A stretch of 64,000 nt of DNA, taken from the NCBI GenBank assembly GCA_028583415.1, contig CM053268.1, forward strand, positions 12,991,555 to 13,055,554. The letters run 5' to 3'. This DNA comes from Protea cynaroides. Its lineage: Eukaryota > Streptophyta > Magnoliopsida > Proteales > Proteaceae. The stretch's first letter is position 1. Each line of letters begins with the position of its first letter. The position numbers and the translations under genes were made by a program. A model generated the notes under the pieces. The model did not search any database. It was given only the letters and a program-made list of their open reading frames with translations, and was not told where the DNA came from. Below, one piece after another: positions 46,250-58,089 of this stretch.

Positions 46250-47480
46250 GGATCATGTGGATCTCCTTGACTAATACCCGATTGACCACAGACGGGCGTT
46301 ACCGCGATAAAGTAGAGTGCCCCTCCCCATCCCCTCGGCTTTACCAACAAAGCGGAAGATGTAGCTTTAAGGCTTCAAGTGCTCCTTGCATTCTAGCGCC
46401 CATCTCGGTGGTTTTAGATCCCTTAAGAGTCTTGAAGAATGGAGATATTGATCCACACCTGACAGCAATCTTCCTAGGTGCAATCCGTCCTATGGTACTG
46501 AAAATGTGTTTGGTGAAGCTGGAGTAATTGATACTTCTTGAATATTCCATCTTTTGCTGCTGCCTTAACTTTGTGATAAATTATGAAACCCATAATTTGG
46601 TAGACTCTGTGACACCAGTACGGCACATTTCTAAGGGTCAGACTCACTGGAATTTTCTGCATTACTTCAAGAGACTTCCTGAGGTCTTCGAAGATCAGTG
46701 CCTTAGCGATTCAACGAAATCATCTACATACACCTATGGTCCCACCAATTTTCAAATACTGTTGATTTAGCCTCCCGACACGCTGTCTCCTCGTATTTTG
46801 AGCCCAAAAGATATCACAATAGCAACAGGTGCCCTTGCTATGATGAAAGCAAGGTTTCCTCCCTCATCTTCTTTGGCCACCTTGATTGATTATACCTGCA
46901 TTATGCATCCAGAAGGATAGCACCCTGTGCCGTCAGAGCGTCCCCATGAGCTGAACTATTCTGCAGGGGTAGGAATCTTTGGGGCATGCTTTATTTAGAT
47001 CTGGAAATCAATACAAACACGTCAGCGGTCATCAGACATAGGCATTAGTACAACATTCGCCAACTAGTCAGGATAGTACACTTCCCAGATAATCTAGCTT
47101 TTAACAACTTATCGACCTCTCAATCGATGATTACTTGCTTTTTTGCTAAAACGGTTATTTTCTTCTGTCTGATAGGGCATTGATGAGGATCTATCTTTAA
47201 GTGGTGCTCCATGGTCGATCGGGGGATCCCTGGCATATCCTCTGGAGTCCAGGCAAATACATCAACGTTTGCCTTTAGCTGGTCAGCTTGGCAGTATCCG
47301 ACCCCCACTCAGTTGGGAACTTCATGAGTAGGTAGTAAGTTGAGAGGCAGGCCCACAGTTTATTAAGACTAGATTTGCCCTGATTCTCCTCCAGTGCTCG
47401 ACCACGATCAGCACTTCCACAAAGATGTTCCTGGACTGCATCGTGTCTCATCATACACTCCTGCGTACTCAAGGTCACAT
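46250..47480 (-). pseudogene. Tat-lineage reverse transcriptase with preserved YVDD
   Basis: At 47308-47120 the RT start reads LKANVDVFAWTPEDMPGIPR, a well-known Tat signature. The catalytic box GVYVDDF is encoded at about 46740-46710 (YVDD at 46730-46719). Just upstream, TYYLLMKFPTEWG (about 47370-47310) corresponds to the protease-RT junction. Stops and frame changes separate the pieces. Confidence 0.8.
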
Positions 47481-47629
47481 ATTCATCATCACTTAACCCC
47501 GCATCTTGCTCGTTCCTCCCAACGGCTTAGCTCGGGGACTCGCCTAACTCGTCTCCAACCCCAGCGGCTTGGCCTCTCATCTTCTCATGACGCCCCACGC
47601 CAGACTTTACTTATTCCATAACCCTGTAG

Positions 47630-49622
47630 GGTGACATTGGTGGTGGTAGGGGTCGATGCTCGACCCCTTCCACACTTCCAGGTGCTATCATTGGGGGAGG
47701 TGGTGGAAGTACTACTGCTGGTACAGGAGGCAGGGGTGGTGCCGGTCTGGGTCCTACGAACTCAATCCATCGTCCATGCTAGATCAAATCTTCGACCAAG
47801 CCTTTCAGATGTCTACATTAGTTGGTATCATGGTCGTAATCCTAGTGATGCGCACAGTATAGTCATCGATTTCCCTCCTCGGGCTTAGATATCATCTTGG
47901 GGGGAGGGACTAGTAAAGTGTCGCCTCTCTTGATATTGAGAATCTCAACCATGGTAAGGTTGAGAGGGTGTACCCTGGTACTGGGTGGGCCGGGTATAAT
48001 TCATTGGCTACTTTTGTTTTCTTGCTTGCTTCTCCTTCTTTAGGAGCTTTCTCCAAAACTTCATTCTTCTTTCTTTCTCCAGTTGTTGGAGATGGATCCA
48101 CTAGTCTAAGTAACTCTACCACAGCTTCTACTCCCGATGCATATCTATCACATCGATTAAAAATTTTGGCATGTGTTTTGGGATGCTTCTTGTTGAGAGA
48201 AAATACCAACTGGGGATCCAGGCAGGCTTTCGAAAGGGTCGACACGACCACATCCGCTTACGAGTCCTTGATCTCTCCTGGTACTCCAAGGAAATGGGTG
48301 ATGAACAATTGAAGAGGCTCCTTCTCGTCTTGTTTGATCGCCATCAAATGACATAGGTTCTTCTTGTGGGTTCGACTCCCCTGGAAATAGGAGAGGAATA
48401 AACTACTGAGCTCCTTGAAGGTTCCCACCGATTTACAAGGTAGATTGTTGAACCAGGTTCTCCCCGCCTCCCTCAGGGTAGACGGGAATGCTCAACAGTA
48501 TAAAGCGTCATGGTGGCCGTAAATGACCATACCCCCTTTAAAATTATCCAGGTGCTTCTCAGGATCTGTTTTACCATCAGACCACTCTATATTGGGGAGG
48601 GCAAAGTTGATAGGAAGAGGATGGTTCATGACCTCATCCGTCAAAGCTGTCTCCGTGGCATAGTCTTGGAGGACATCAACATCGACCCCCCGCTCAACAT
48701 GCTATACCCTGTTCATCAGATCTTTCACTCGACGCTCGAGCCTGACTGTATTTTCATCACTAGCTAGTATACTTCCTGCTGAGGGAGTGGTTATCACTGG
48801 TATGGCTGGTGGAACCGCAGCGACTGACGGGATAGTTGTTGCTCTCTCCTTCCACGCTGCATCGACCCTAGCTTGGGCTTCTTCTTGGACTCACTTGGCT
48901 TCTTCAACCCTTACTTGGTTTTGGCTTCTTCAACCCTTACTTGGTTATCTTCTAGGGCTTGTCTAGCCGCATCAACTCTCACCTAGGCATCTTCCCTAGC
49001 ATGTTTGGCTTCATCGACTCTCCTCTGAGCCTCTTGAGCCACGTTCTACTCTGTGTACATTCTGCCTCGGGCCCTTCTAGCCCCCTGTCTCGACCCCAAC
49101 CTGTTCAAGACAGATGACCTTCTTGATACTACCGGGGACTCATGACTGCTCTCTATGATCTCAGTAGGATCATACTCTGGAACATACTGAAAGGGGGGCT
49201 CCCCATAATGGTCGCTTCGACCCCTGCCACGGTATGAATCTACTGAAGGGCTGGCCTGCATTGGACTAGGAGACGCAGCTAGAAGAGCAAAACACCTGAA
49301 ATGCCGTGATCTACCGACCCGGGACATCAACGGGGGGATAGATACAAAGACGCGCAGTGCGTGGCCTCGCTGCAGTAGCAAAGTCCTGCTATGGTAGCCA
49401 CAACCATTGCGCCAGCCGGTCAAACTATGCTCTGGTGACATACTGAGAGGGGTCAGGATGGGGGCCGTAGGCTCCTTCTTCGGAGGGATCCTCTGATGGG
49501 ATGTCTTGTGGGTTTGGACCTATGGAAATGTCCATGCGCTCTTGGTGTATATTCGCCTCTGTGCAACGAGCCTGGGTTTCCCAAAGGTTATAAGAACTTT
49601 CTGCTCTTCCAGCAGGTGCCAT
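47630..49622 (-). pseudogene. Tat-lineage gag, decayed
   Basis: The segment 48251-47910 reads FSLNKKHPKTHAKIFNRCDR with a basic linker, matching the C-terminal half of Tat gag. Segment 48354-48157 covers the preceding part in a different frame. The N-terminal region at 49622-49046 is Arg/Ser/Pro-rich and starts MAPAGRAESSYN, 149 bases downstream of the PBS. The protease region (about 47630-47500) is not recognisable. Confidence 0.65.
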
Positions 49623-49770
49623 GGGTAAAGAATGGATGATGGATATAGATCAACTTAGAAGGACGAAAGATGGAGGGAGAAAAAAGGAGTGGAGGTCAAA
49701 GGTTTTTTGGGTTCGTCTTAGTAGTCTCAAGGAAAAAGAAAGGAAATTTGGAAGGCAAAGTATGTCGAGG

Positions 49771-49787
49771 CCCCACGGTGGGCGCCA
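49771..49787 (-). promoter_or_regulatory. Primer binding site, TGGCGCCC type
   Basis: The minus strand reads TGGCGCCCACCGTGGGG, a PBS used by many plant Tat/Athila-type elements, six bases after the LTR end. Confidence 0.8.
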
Positions 49788-49793
49788 ATCTAT

Positions 49794-50680
49794 TGTTGAA
49801 GAATTCCATTCAGCCTCCCAGATCAAGCCGCATAGCTGAAACACAAACACAACAGCAAAGTGGGTGGGATATACCCCGAGGCCACTCCGATGCCAAAGTT
49901 AGGGAATTCCGAAGACGAGCAGATTGGAGCTCTTAGTGAAACACTAGAGCTCCTTGGAGATGGGGTTCCCAGAGATACGGGAGCTTCAGTAAACTTCTCC
50001 TTCTTCCCGGTGAGATAGAACTTAGGATAGAAATGGAGAAGAAGGTCTCAAACGGCTGTGTTGGAATAATACCTGAATGGGGTCTTTGATAAGAAATTCT
50101 AGATCCGGATCCCTTGCAGTCGATATTCTTTTACTACTTATAGGTCCAATTAGGGGGCTTTCCCAACAAACTCCTCCTCACCTACCACCATCATGATCAA
50201 CTGTCGCCTAGAGAACAATAGGTTAGAGGAATTATGACCCCTTTAGGACAGCACTAGGATGTCTTATTAGCCCCTTACGACCCCCTCTTGACCTTCTTCG
50301 ACCCCCTTTTAGTCCACATCCTCCATATCGTCTGACAACTGTTTATGTCCTTACACTTTTATCGAGCGTCAATCTTGCTTTTTGCTGATTCGGTCTCCGA
50401 TATGGTGACCTGGCCAGTCAAATCCGCCTACTTGGCATTTATGATTGTTGTCAGTATTTATGAGCATTAATGGCAGATCATTAAATGCCCAGCTACCTCC
50501 ATCAGTCTGTCCAATCATAGTCCGATCACCTAGGGGGTTCGAACATGAGTTCATCTCCCGAACATCTCTTATCATCATGCTTTGTACCTTGGATACGATA
50601 CACGTGCCCCATTTTCCAAAGACTATCTCAGATTCTCCATCCACAACCACATTTAAATCCATGACTATTTTCCCCCAACA
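49794..50680 (-). mobile_element. Tat element 5' LTR, 887 bp
   Basis: On the minus strand it opens TGTTGGGGGAAAATAG at 50680 and ends TTCTTCAACA at 49794. The PBS follows. The right flank begins CTCGA. It marks the right edge of the retroelement cluster. Confidence 0.8.
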
Positions 50681-52430
50681 CTCGATGAGCACCTGGGCCT
50701 AGAAGTAACTCGCATTTATGATGATAATTATTGATTTTTTAAATATCTTGTTATACCTTTTTCCGTCTTGTGATTTGCTCAGGTGAGTGAGCTTTGAAAG
50801 GGAAACCCAGAAGCTTCTATCTTGTGGTTATATGTCTTAATCTATATCTATCTTTTTTTTTATTTTTATTAAAACTAAAAAAAAAGCTTAATCTATAAAA
50901 CTAAAATGGAAAGCCAAAAGCTTCTATCTTGTGGTTATATGTCTTAATCTATATCCTTAAATGAATCCGATAGACAATAATTAGTTTACATACCACACCT
51001 TCACCTTCAAATCAATTAAAACTAAAATTATTAGTGAACATAAATCATTCATCTTATAATATAAATTTAAGTAAATTATCCAATTTATCAAATCATGTTG
51101 ATTCAGATTAGTCCAAGGTTTGATTATTTAATTATTGCATTTTTTATAATGGCAGAAAGAGATTTTGATAACAAAATAGCTTTTACCGCAGCCCAATACC
51201 CTTTTTTTTCCGAATATTTTTTTAATATGTTTTTTAGAAATAGAAGTACTTTTCTTTGGAACTAACATTCAAAAATAAAGAAATGTTGTAAGTGAAAGAA
51301 TGTAATTTAAAAGGATCTTGTTTCTTTGGAACTACCATTCAAAATAAAGAAGATTTTTTTTTTTATTGTAAAAATAGAGAAGAGTTGGATATGAAAGAAA
51401 TGTATTTTAAAAGGGTCTTACTTTTTTACACCGATTTCAAAAAAGGGGCTGAACCCTGAAATAAGGGGTATTATGGGAAACTCATAAATAAGGAAGGTTA
51501 GGATGAGAATTTTGTAAATAAAAAAAGAGTTTTGCAACGATCCAACAAACAGCAAGCCGGTATCAATAAAAATAAAAAATAAAAAAATCCATTAAAAAAA
51601 GGGTAGCTCTTTTATATTCATAAACCATCTATTTTTTCCATAAAATGATATTTCATTTTTCATACGACAAATATAGATACATATAATTAGGATAAAGTAT
51701 TGCATGGAGAAGAAGAAATGATAGTGATATTTCTTTCAAGGAAAATATTTTTTGCGTAAGGATCTTCTGTCTGGCTGCCGTTGGGTAGTGAGGCATCCAA
51801 TTGCAAGAATTGCATCGAGACACGTGCTCGAAGACCCTCACTTTCGGATCTCCTCACTGCCAAGAGGCAGTTAGATAGAAGATCTGAATCTTGATTTCTA
51901 TTACATTCAAGTAAACCCAAAAAAAACAATAATAATTGATAGTGTTTTACGGGCATGATTTTAGTAATCAGTATCGGTCAATTCATTTTGGTTTTGGCAA
52001 TGACTGAACTGATCCGATCCAATATCGATGATTTCATATTTTTTTCCGCCATGTTTTGCATAACCATCAGTTTCGTTCCCAATCCAAATCGGCATCGGAT
52101 TGATTTTGGCCGCCACCAATACCATACCTATTCCGAAGTTAAACCTTATCTGTGGTTAATGGACCCAAAAAAACAATAACCGAACCGAACCGAACCGAAC
52201 CGAACCAAACCAAATACTTGTTTGTTTATACCAAAAAGTCAACAGCTCAATTCTGTTGTTGACCGACCGTTGGGTAGCCCGCTATTCAGTTTTTCCAAAA
52301 TCCAAGTGCTTCAATCTGAGCAAGGATTACAAGGGAAAAGACAACGTTGATGGATACCATTCACTATCAGTCCTATTCATGCCATAGAATATCCTTCGAG
52401 GGTAAGCAACTAAGAGAAAACATTACAAAT
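50681..52430. other. Intergenic region upstream of the USP gene
   Basis: AT-rich, without coding signal. It holds a direct repeat (AAGCTTCTATCTTGTGGTTATATGTCTTAATCTATAT at about 50811 and 50919) and a second (TTTCTTTGGAACTA(A/C)CATTCAAA at about 51253 and 51321). Old small insertions are possible, but no element is recognised. Confidence 0.6.
52181..52212. repeat. (GAACC)n microsatellite
   Basis: About five GAACC units, the last changed to AAACC, about 310 bp before the USP start codon. Confidence 0.85.
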
Positions 52431-52518
52431 ACTCTTCATTATCAGTGAACCTCTCCAAGCTACTACTTCCTTCCACTCTAAGCGATTGATCAGAGATTCT
52501 CTTGAAACCCTAGAAATA

Positions 52519-55500
52519 ATGGCAGAAGAACAGGCAAGGAACACTAACAAGAAGAAGGTGATGGTAGCTATTGAAGAGAGCGACTGCAGTCACTATGCCC
52601 TTAAATGGGTACTTGAAAATCTTCGTGATTCTCTCTCAGGATCGTCTCTTGTCGTCTTCACTGTACAGACCACTGCCAGTTTCCGTCATGTCTACGCCGC
52701 ATCGTTTGGTACTGCGCGTACGTATGGTTTTCTCTTGACGAGTACGGCACTCTGGTACCTTTGTTAGTCTTAATATGGTGTTTCTCGAAGTAATCATGAA
52801 GTTTTGTTGAGTTAAATTATCCATTGGTTTGTCTATGGTTCTTCTATTTATGCCTTTCCTTGCTCATGCTTTGCTAATGGCTTTGGAGGGCCTAACAAAG
52901 CATATTCAGAGATCCTTCCAAAATCCTAGGGCATGAGCACAAAAAGGGAAAGGCATATGCAGAGTCCTCCCCTCTCTGTTGGGCTTCGTGGAACTTTGGG
53001 GTTTTGGGTTCAATTTTCTCTTTTTCGTGTGGAATTGACAATTGGTTCAAATTTCAGCAACCAAGCTGCCTATGAATTTTTTTTATTTTTTATTTTTTGA
53101 AATTTTGATATGTTTATTGGTGGGTTGTGGTTATGTGGGAGAATTATTTGAGGGCTTTAGAACCTAAAAGATATCAGATTTTCTGTTCACTGGTTGACAT
53201 TTCTTCGTTGCACAGGTCCAGAAATGCTTCAATCTGTCGAAGAAAATAAACGGAAGTTTTCGTTAGTTCTCTTGGAAACAGCTAAGGAGATCTGTGCCAG
53301 ACAGGGGGTATGCCCCCACTTTAGTTTTGTCCAATTATTGGCATATTTGGTGAAGTCATTCCAAATAAATAGTGATGCATTTATGCTTTACTTCCTTTTT
53401 ACTATTGGTATTGTTAGTATTGTTGGAAATATTAATTAATAAGTACCTTCGTGCATCTACAATGTAAAGGAGCATATAATTATGGGTGTTGAACTTATCT
53501 AAACCCTGCTATTGCATGATCTTTCCCTATAAATATTTTTTAAGATATCACAGAGTGGTTCAAAAACCGATGTTTATATAAAAACCGCACCATGTTGGAT
53601 GAGATCACTTGACTTACCAAATATATACTACTATGTTGGTACCTCACATCCAAGATCCAACATCCCCTTTTAGAAACAAATAGTCATCAATGGATCCTAA
53701 ACCATAGAGTCACGTAATTATAGAAATGCCAGAAACCATACAGACAAAAGTTCCTAGCATTCTGTCGATGAAACCAAGGGGAGTTTGATGCTGGGCCTGA
53801 TCATCTCCCTATTGGTACTCTCTCTTCAAGAAAAGGAAAGAAAAATCGTGGGAATGCGGGGTAGCCCAGTTCAGAATATGGTAACTGACAACAATATTGA
53901 TGGAGATGGAGCAGCAGCCACAGAGACTTTGGTGTGGAAGAGTATTAAAATATTCTCAGTAAATATGGATATCAGTTTACGCCTCAATAGAAAGAAGTTT
54001 AGAAAAGAAGCTAAATCTCTTACATGTCTGAAATAGGCCAACGTACAATTGTCCAATGTCCTTCGTCGATTTTTCCAAGAAGCACCTGTTTTCGATGGCC
54101 CTCAAGTCGTCTCCAAGATTCTCATACCTAGATGATTTTCTGAGGTCAGGTTTTGATGTTGTGTTTGGTTGTCTTTGTTTTTGAGGAATGTCCCTCGATT
54201 TTAGAAGATAGCCTCTTTATTGTTGTGTGGTTTTTTATTTGCTAGTCTTGGGGTTGGATGGGTTTCCCCGTTCTTCTCTAAGTTGCTTTCATTTGTGGGT
54301 TGTTCTATCTGTCCTTGGATAGTGGTCTCCAGGCTCCTCCTTTGAGGGCTCCATTGTATTGTGTTCTCTTTTCTGGGTTTTTAATAAATTTCTACTTACC
54401 TAAAAAAAATGGTTTTAGGCATTGTTGATGTAAGGTTCATTGCTAACTCTGATTTTAAGTAGACCTACAAATGGATGTAGTAGAAAAGGAAATTACGACA
54501 TAGATAGCCAGTAAAAATGTTGTTATTCCATAGGCTTTTATTGGTACATTATCTTCTTGTTCATTTCAATAACTAGTATAAATTCTGGTTATAATTTTTG
54601 TTTCAGTACATGACAAATGCATCCAAACATTTATTGATGCAAGAAAATTTGCATGTTAGGTTGAGGGGTAATGATAGCTGTTTTACTTGCCACAGGTAAT
54701 TGCAGAAACTATTGCAGAAGTTGGAGATCCTAAAGTGGCCATATGTAATGCAGTTGAGAAGCTGAATATCGATATGCTTATTTTAGGTACCCATGGGTGG
54801 GGGACCTTCAAAAGGTAAATTGTCTTACTTAGAGTTTTATTTGTCGAACAATTTAGTGTACCTGCATTCAGAAAGGTTCCTTAAATTTACAATCTTACTG
54901 TATTCGTTACCTCTCTGGTTTAGTGTTTTCCGAAGGCATAGCTAGATCCTTGCAAGTGTGCTTATTCATGATGGCTTGTGAATTCTTGTTAATGTTTATA
55001 TAGCTCTTGGTTATTTTGAAAATATATGAGATAGATTCCCTTCGCTTTCCTTATCAGAATTTTGCATTACTCTTGAAGTCACAGATCCTTAATGTTGATT
55101 ATGAGAACAAATTCAGTTTTGCCTTTATAATTACATTTTGCTTATCAGCAGTATGCATTACTCTTGGAAATTGACAGATCCTTAATGTCAATTATGAGAA
55201 CAATAATGCCAGTTTTCCTGTTATCATTACATTTTGCTTATAGTTTGTGACTTCATCTTGCCGAATATTTACAAGTAATGGAAAAAAGGGGCTGAAATTC
55301 TTTCCCCTAAATGCATCTGACATGGAAAATTTTCTGAAATATCTAGTCTCCCTATTATCTAGTTCCTTTGAGTATAATTGGTAATAGTCAACACAAGGGA
55401 AACACTTTGCTTCAGAAATTCTTGGAGTATCTAAAGGAATCTAGTCAGTTGCCTGTTTTTCTTACATTAGATGGTAGATTCAAAACGTCCTTTTACAATT

Positions 55501-56069
55501 GAAGAACAATGAATGATATTAACGGTTTGCAAACAGAGAAATTACATATTTATTACATTAACTTATCAAAGAAAGCAGCATCAATGTGTTTGTTTATTAT
55601 ACCTCCATTTTGAATGTTACATCTCAACTCTTTTGGCCACTGAATAGTTTTGGATATGGTTCATTGGAAGTTTCCTACAACTAAATGGGTTTACTAGTTA
55701 CTGATATCACTAATAAGATATCGATGAGTTTCATACATCATGATTGGATTAGATTTCTTATATTATTTATGCCTCTTTACCACCTTGTAATTTAAAAAAA
55801 AAAAAAAAAAGGTTCTATATCATTCATGCATATATTGAGATGTGTTCACCTGATTGCTTATGCTAATGGCTGAAACAATTACTTTTGGTTAAGGACAAGG
55901 GCAATCTGTTACTTATTTTTTTTATAGGATCAAGTATTTGTCTGTCACGTTGTTTGAACTTCAGACACTTTGACAAACTTTTTGAAACAGGACATTCTTG
56001 GGAAGCGTGAGCAACTATTGTGTTCAAAATGCCAAATGCCCTGTCCTTGTAATAAAGAAATCAAAATGA
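52519..56069 (+). CDS. Universal stress protein A-like protein, four exons
   Basis: Exons 52519-52717, 53216-53307, 54696-54814 and 55991-56069 join to 489 nt, 162 residues plus stop. Introns begin GTACGT, GTATGC and GTAAAT, and end CACAG, CACAG and AACAG. The ATG at 52519 is the first in frame and has a good plant context (AATAATGGC). The fold-typical start KKKVMVAIEESDCSHYALKW (residues 11-30) carries the first beta strand and the Asp region. Near the C-terminus, GTHG, nine residues, then GS fits G-2X-G-9X-G(S/T), the ATP-binding signature of the USP family. The end (SNYCVQNAKCPVLVIKKSK) is the last strand. Single-domain plant USPs are usually about 160 residues and cytosolic, linked to stress signalling. 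No frameshift or stop is seen. Intron 2 carries a LINE tail. Function beyond family is inference. Confidence 0.92.
54080..54410 (+). mobile_element. LINE-like 3' end in intron 2
   Basis: A T/G-rich untranslated-looking tail (GTTGTCTTTG...GGGCTCCATTGTATTG) ends AATAAATTTCTACTTACC followed by A8. This form is typical of plant LINE 3' ends. The left boundary is not clear; it may reach 53770. It is in the sense orientation of the USP gene, and the splice sites are intact. Confidence 0.5.
55049..55244. repeat. ~92-bp tandem duplication in intron 3
   Basis: TTATCAG(A/C)A...GCATTACTCTTG...ACAGATCCTTAATGT occurs at 55051 and 55142, together with TATGAGAACAA and ATTACATTTTGCTTAT. Two copies, about 85 percent alike by eye. 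Confidence 0.8.
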
Positions 56070-56840
56070 GAGCTTAATAGCATTATGAACTTGAAATTGT
56101 AGTGTAAGTGAAATATGCCTTGCTTATGTTGTATGATATAGCAGACCCTATTTAATTGGGATTAGGCTTTGTTATTGTTGTTATGTTGTATGATATGGTT
56201 GAGATTGTAAAAATTTCAACCAAGACACCAAAGCTTTGGCTTTTTTTTTTTTTGAATCTCAGTTTGTAGTTATTCTATCACACATTGTCTGTTTAATATT
56301 TTGTGAATGTCCTGTAACTATATAGAAGAGTGCAGGAAGAAAGGCATCATGTGTTCCCTAAGTATTATATTGGTTGTGATATATTCATGGACTGAAAAAT
56401 ATCCCTATTGTCAATAGAAGCATTACCTATCAGATTTTTGCCTTCTCAAACAAAGATTTATCTTTTCAATTTGAATGCAATGAACAGAATTTGGAAGTAA
56501 ATAACAGATAGTCATAGTTCACTACAATATGACACATTAATTGGGGAAATAAAGTTTCAGAAGGTGAATATCATCAGGTATGTACATTATATGTTTTGGT
56601 AAAGCACATTGAGTTTTTTAGGAGAATCTGCTTTGGGTCATCTGACAATGCGGCTGAGTCTTGCGGCTAGTCGAACTCCTCCCTGAGTTAAACCCAGATT
56701 AAATATTGGCCAACAGGATAGGAAATAATCATCTGCCAGCAGTTATGATCTTATTTCTCCTCACACATATGACAAATTGTTATTATCATTAACAAGGAAC
56801 GAAAAGATTACCTTCGGTAATGAATCCTCAGTAACTCCTT
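56070..56840. other. 3' flank of the USP gene
   Basis: AT-rich downstream sequence that includes the 3' UTR. AATATTTTGTGAATG and TAATATT-like motifs are present, but a poly(A) site cannot be placed. Poly-T of 14 at about 56240. No other gene seen. Confidence 0.5.
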
Positions 56841-56844
56841 TTTT

Positions 56845-57030
56845 ACCTACTCACAGGCTGCTTTAGATTCATATCTGCAGGCAAGAGTAAGACCCAACTT
56901 TTGTCACCAAACAGCAGCATGAATTCCATTGCTGGAGTTCAAACTCACAGGCTGCTTTAGATGCATATCTGCAGGCAAGACCCAACTTTTGTCACCAAAC
57001 AGCAGCTTGAATTCCATTGCAGGAGTTCAA
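56845..57030. repeat. ~92-bp tandem duplication downstream of USP
   Basis: ACTCACAGGCTGCTTTAGAT(T/G)CATATCTGCAGGCAAGA...ACCCAACTTTTGTCACCAAACAGCAGC occurs twice in tandem (about 56850-56941 and 56944-57029). The second copy lacks GTAAGA. The copies are very similar, so the duplication is young. Confidence 0.85.
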
Positions 57031-57136
57031 ATGTATCATTGATTGGTAAATCGTATAGAAAATGCAGTAATATGTTCTTCTCTTTCTTTTCTTTTTTTGG
57101 AAAAATTACATGTACTGCCCTTGGACTATGGACTAA

Positions 57137-57560
57137 TCTTTTTTTTTTTTTTTGGCTAGAAGTCCAATAGAATTTCATTAATATAGAAATAAGAAAATAA
57201 TAAAATTATACAAAAATACAACCCAATCAGGTTAAACCCCACCTTCGGCATTGCCATCACCAGGATCCTGACTAAGGACAACCTCACACTGTGAATCTAT
57301 ACCTCGGTCTATTGGAAGCATACCAAACCACATCTTTTGCCAAAAATTCAGGGCAACAGTACCATGATTCTGATAGATGAGGTAGCTTTTTTTTTTTCTT
57401 TTTTTTTTTTGCCAAAGCATCCGCGACCATGTTCCCTTATCTGGAGCATTGTGTCACCCTCAGCTACATATTCTTCAATGAATTTGATATGGCTCCCCAT
57501 GACTATAAGCAATACCAAGGAATCTCATGTTTTCGCAAGCACAACACCACACTACTTGAA
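57137..57560 (-). mobile_element. LINE fragment, RNase H domain and poly(A) tail (part 1)
   Basis: Poly-T at 57137 marks the tail of a minus-strand LINE (AATGAAATTCTATTGGACTTCTAGCC then poly-A). The coding part near 57430 reads VADALAK, an RNase H motif of plant L1-type LINEs. It is interrupted at 57560 by the copia element and continues at 62686. A second T-rich run at 57390-57412 adds bases within the region. Confidence 0.7.
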
Positions 57561-57949
57561 TCTATCATGCATAATAGTATACAAACAAAATCCAATAATA
57601 CATGAATAATTAGTGAGGTGGTGCAATCAACTCAAGATATGGTGAGATCAGCTCAGGATCACAATGAAGAGATTCACAAATATCTCATACAGCTATGGAT
57701 GGTAAGGTCAGCTCAAGATCATGATGAAGAGATTCAAAGAATATCTCATATAGCTGTTGATGGTAAGATCTGTTCAAGATTACGACTAAGAGATTCACAA
57801 AATATCCCATACAGCCAGTCTTAATGTATTTTCCTAAATTAATAGATTGTGAATCTATTGATTGTAACATTATGTGAGATTATAAATACAACATACACGG
57901 ACTCCTCAAATCATCAAGGGAGAGTTCAATTCAAACTCATTGTCGTTCC
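57561..57949 (+). mobile_element. Copia 5' LTR
   Basis: It aligns end to end with 62296-62685. Its first bases (TCTATC) have lost the TG terminus seen at the 3' LTR (TGTATC). It contains three ~60-bp tandem units (GATGGTAAG(G/A)TC(A/T)G(C/T)TCAAGATCA... AAGAGATTCA). Confidence 0.9.
57630..57815. repeat. Three ~60-bp tandem units in copia LTR
   Basis: Units contain GGTNAGATC(A)GCTCA(G/A)GATCACAATGAAGAGATTCACAAAATATCTCATA and differ by several bases. The same set is in the 3' LTR at 62370-62555. Confidence 0.85.
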
Positions 57950-57962
57950 TAGTATCAGAGCT
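57950..57962 (+). promoter_or_regulatory. Copia primer binding site
   Basis: TAGTATCAGAGCT adjoins the LTR. It is the initiator-Met type TGGTATCAGAGC with one G-to-A change. Confidence 0.8.
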
Positions 57963-58089
57963 TGGCTCTCTCTAAGAATTTTTTTTTTCTCTCTCACTTA
58001 TCTCCTTCAAGATGACCTCTAGTACATTGATTTCCAGTCTCTTGTCCTTACAGTTTCCTCTCCACCTCTTTTTTATTTCAGTGGAAATA

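Noticed and set aside
53785..54036. An 83-codon open frame in USP intron 2
   Set aside because: No family resemblance, lies beside a LINE-like tail, and the USP splice sites on both sides are good.
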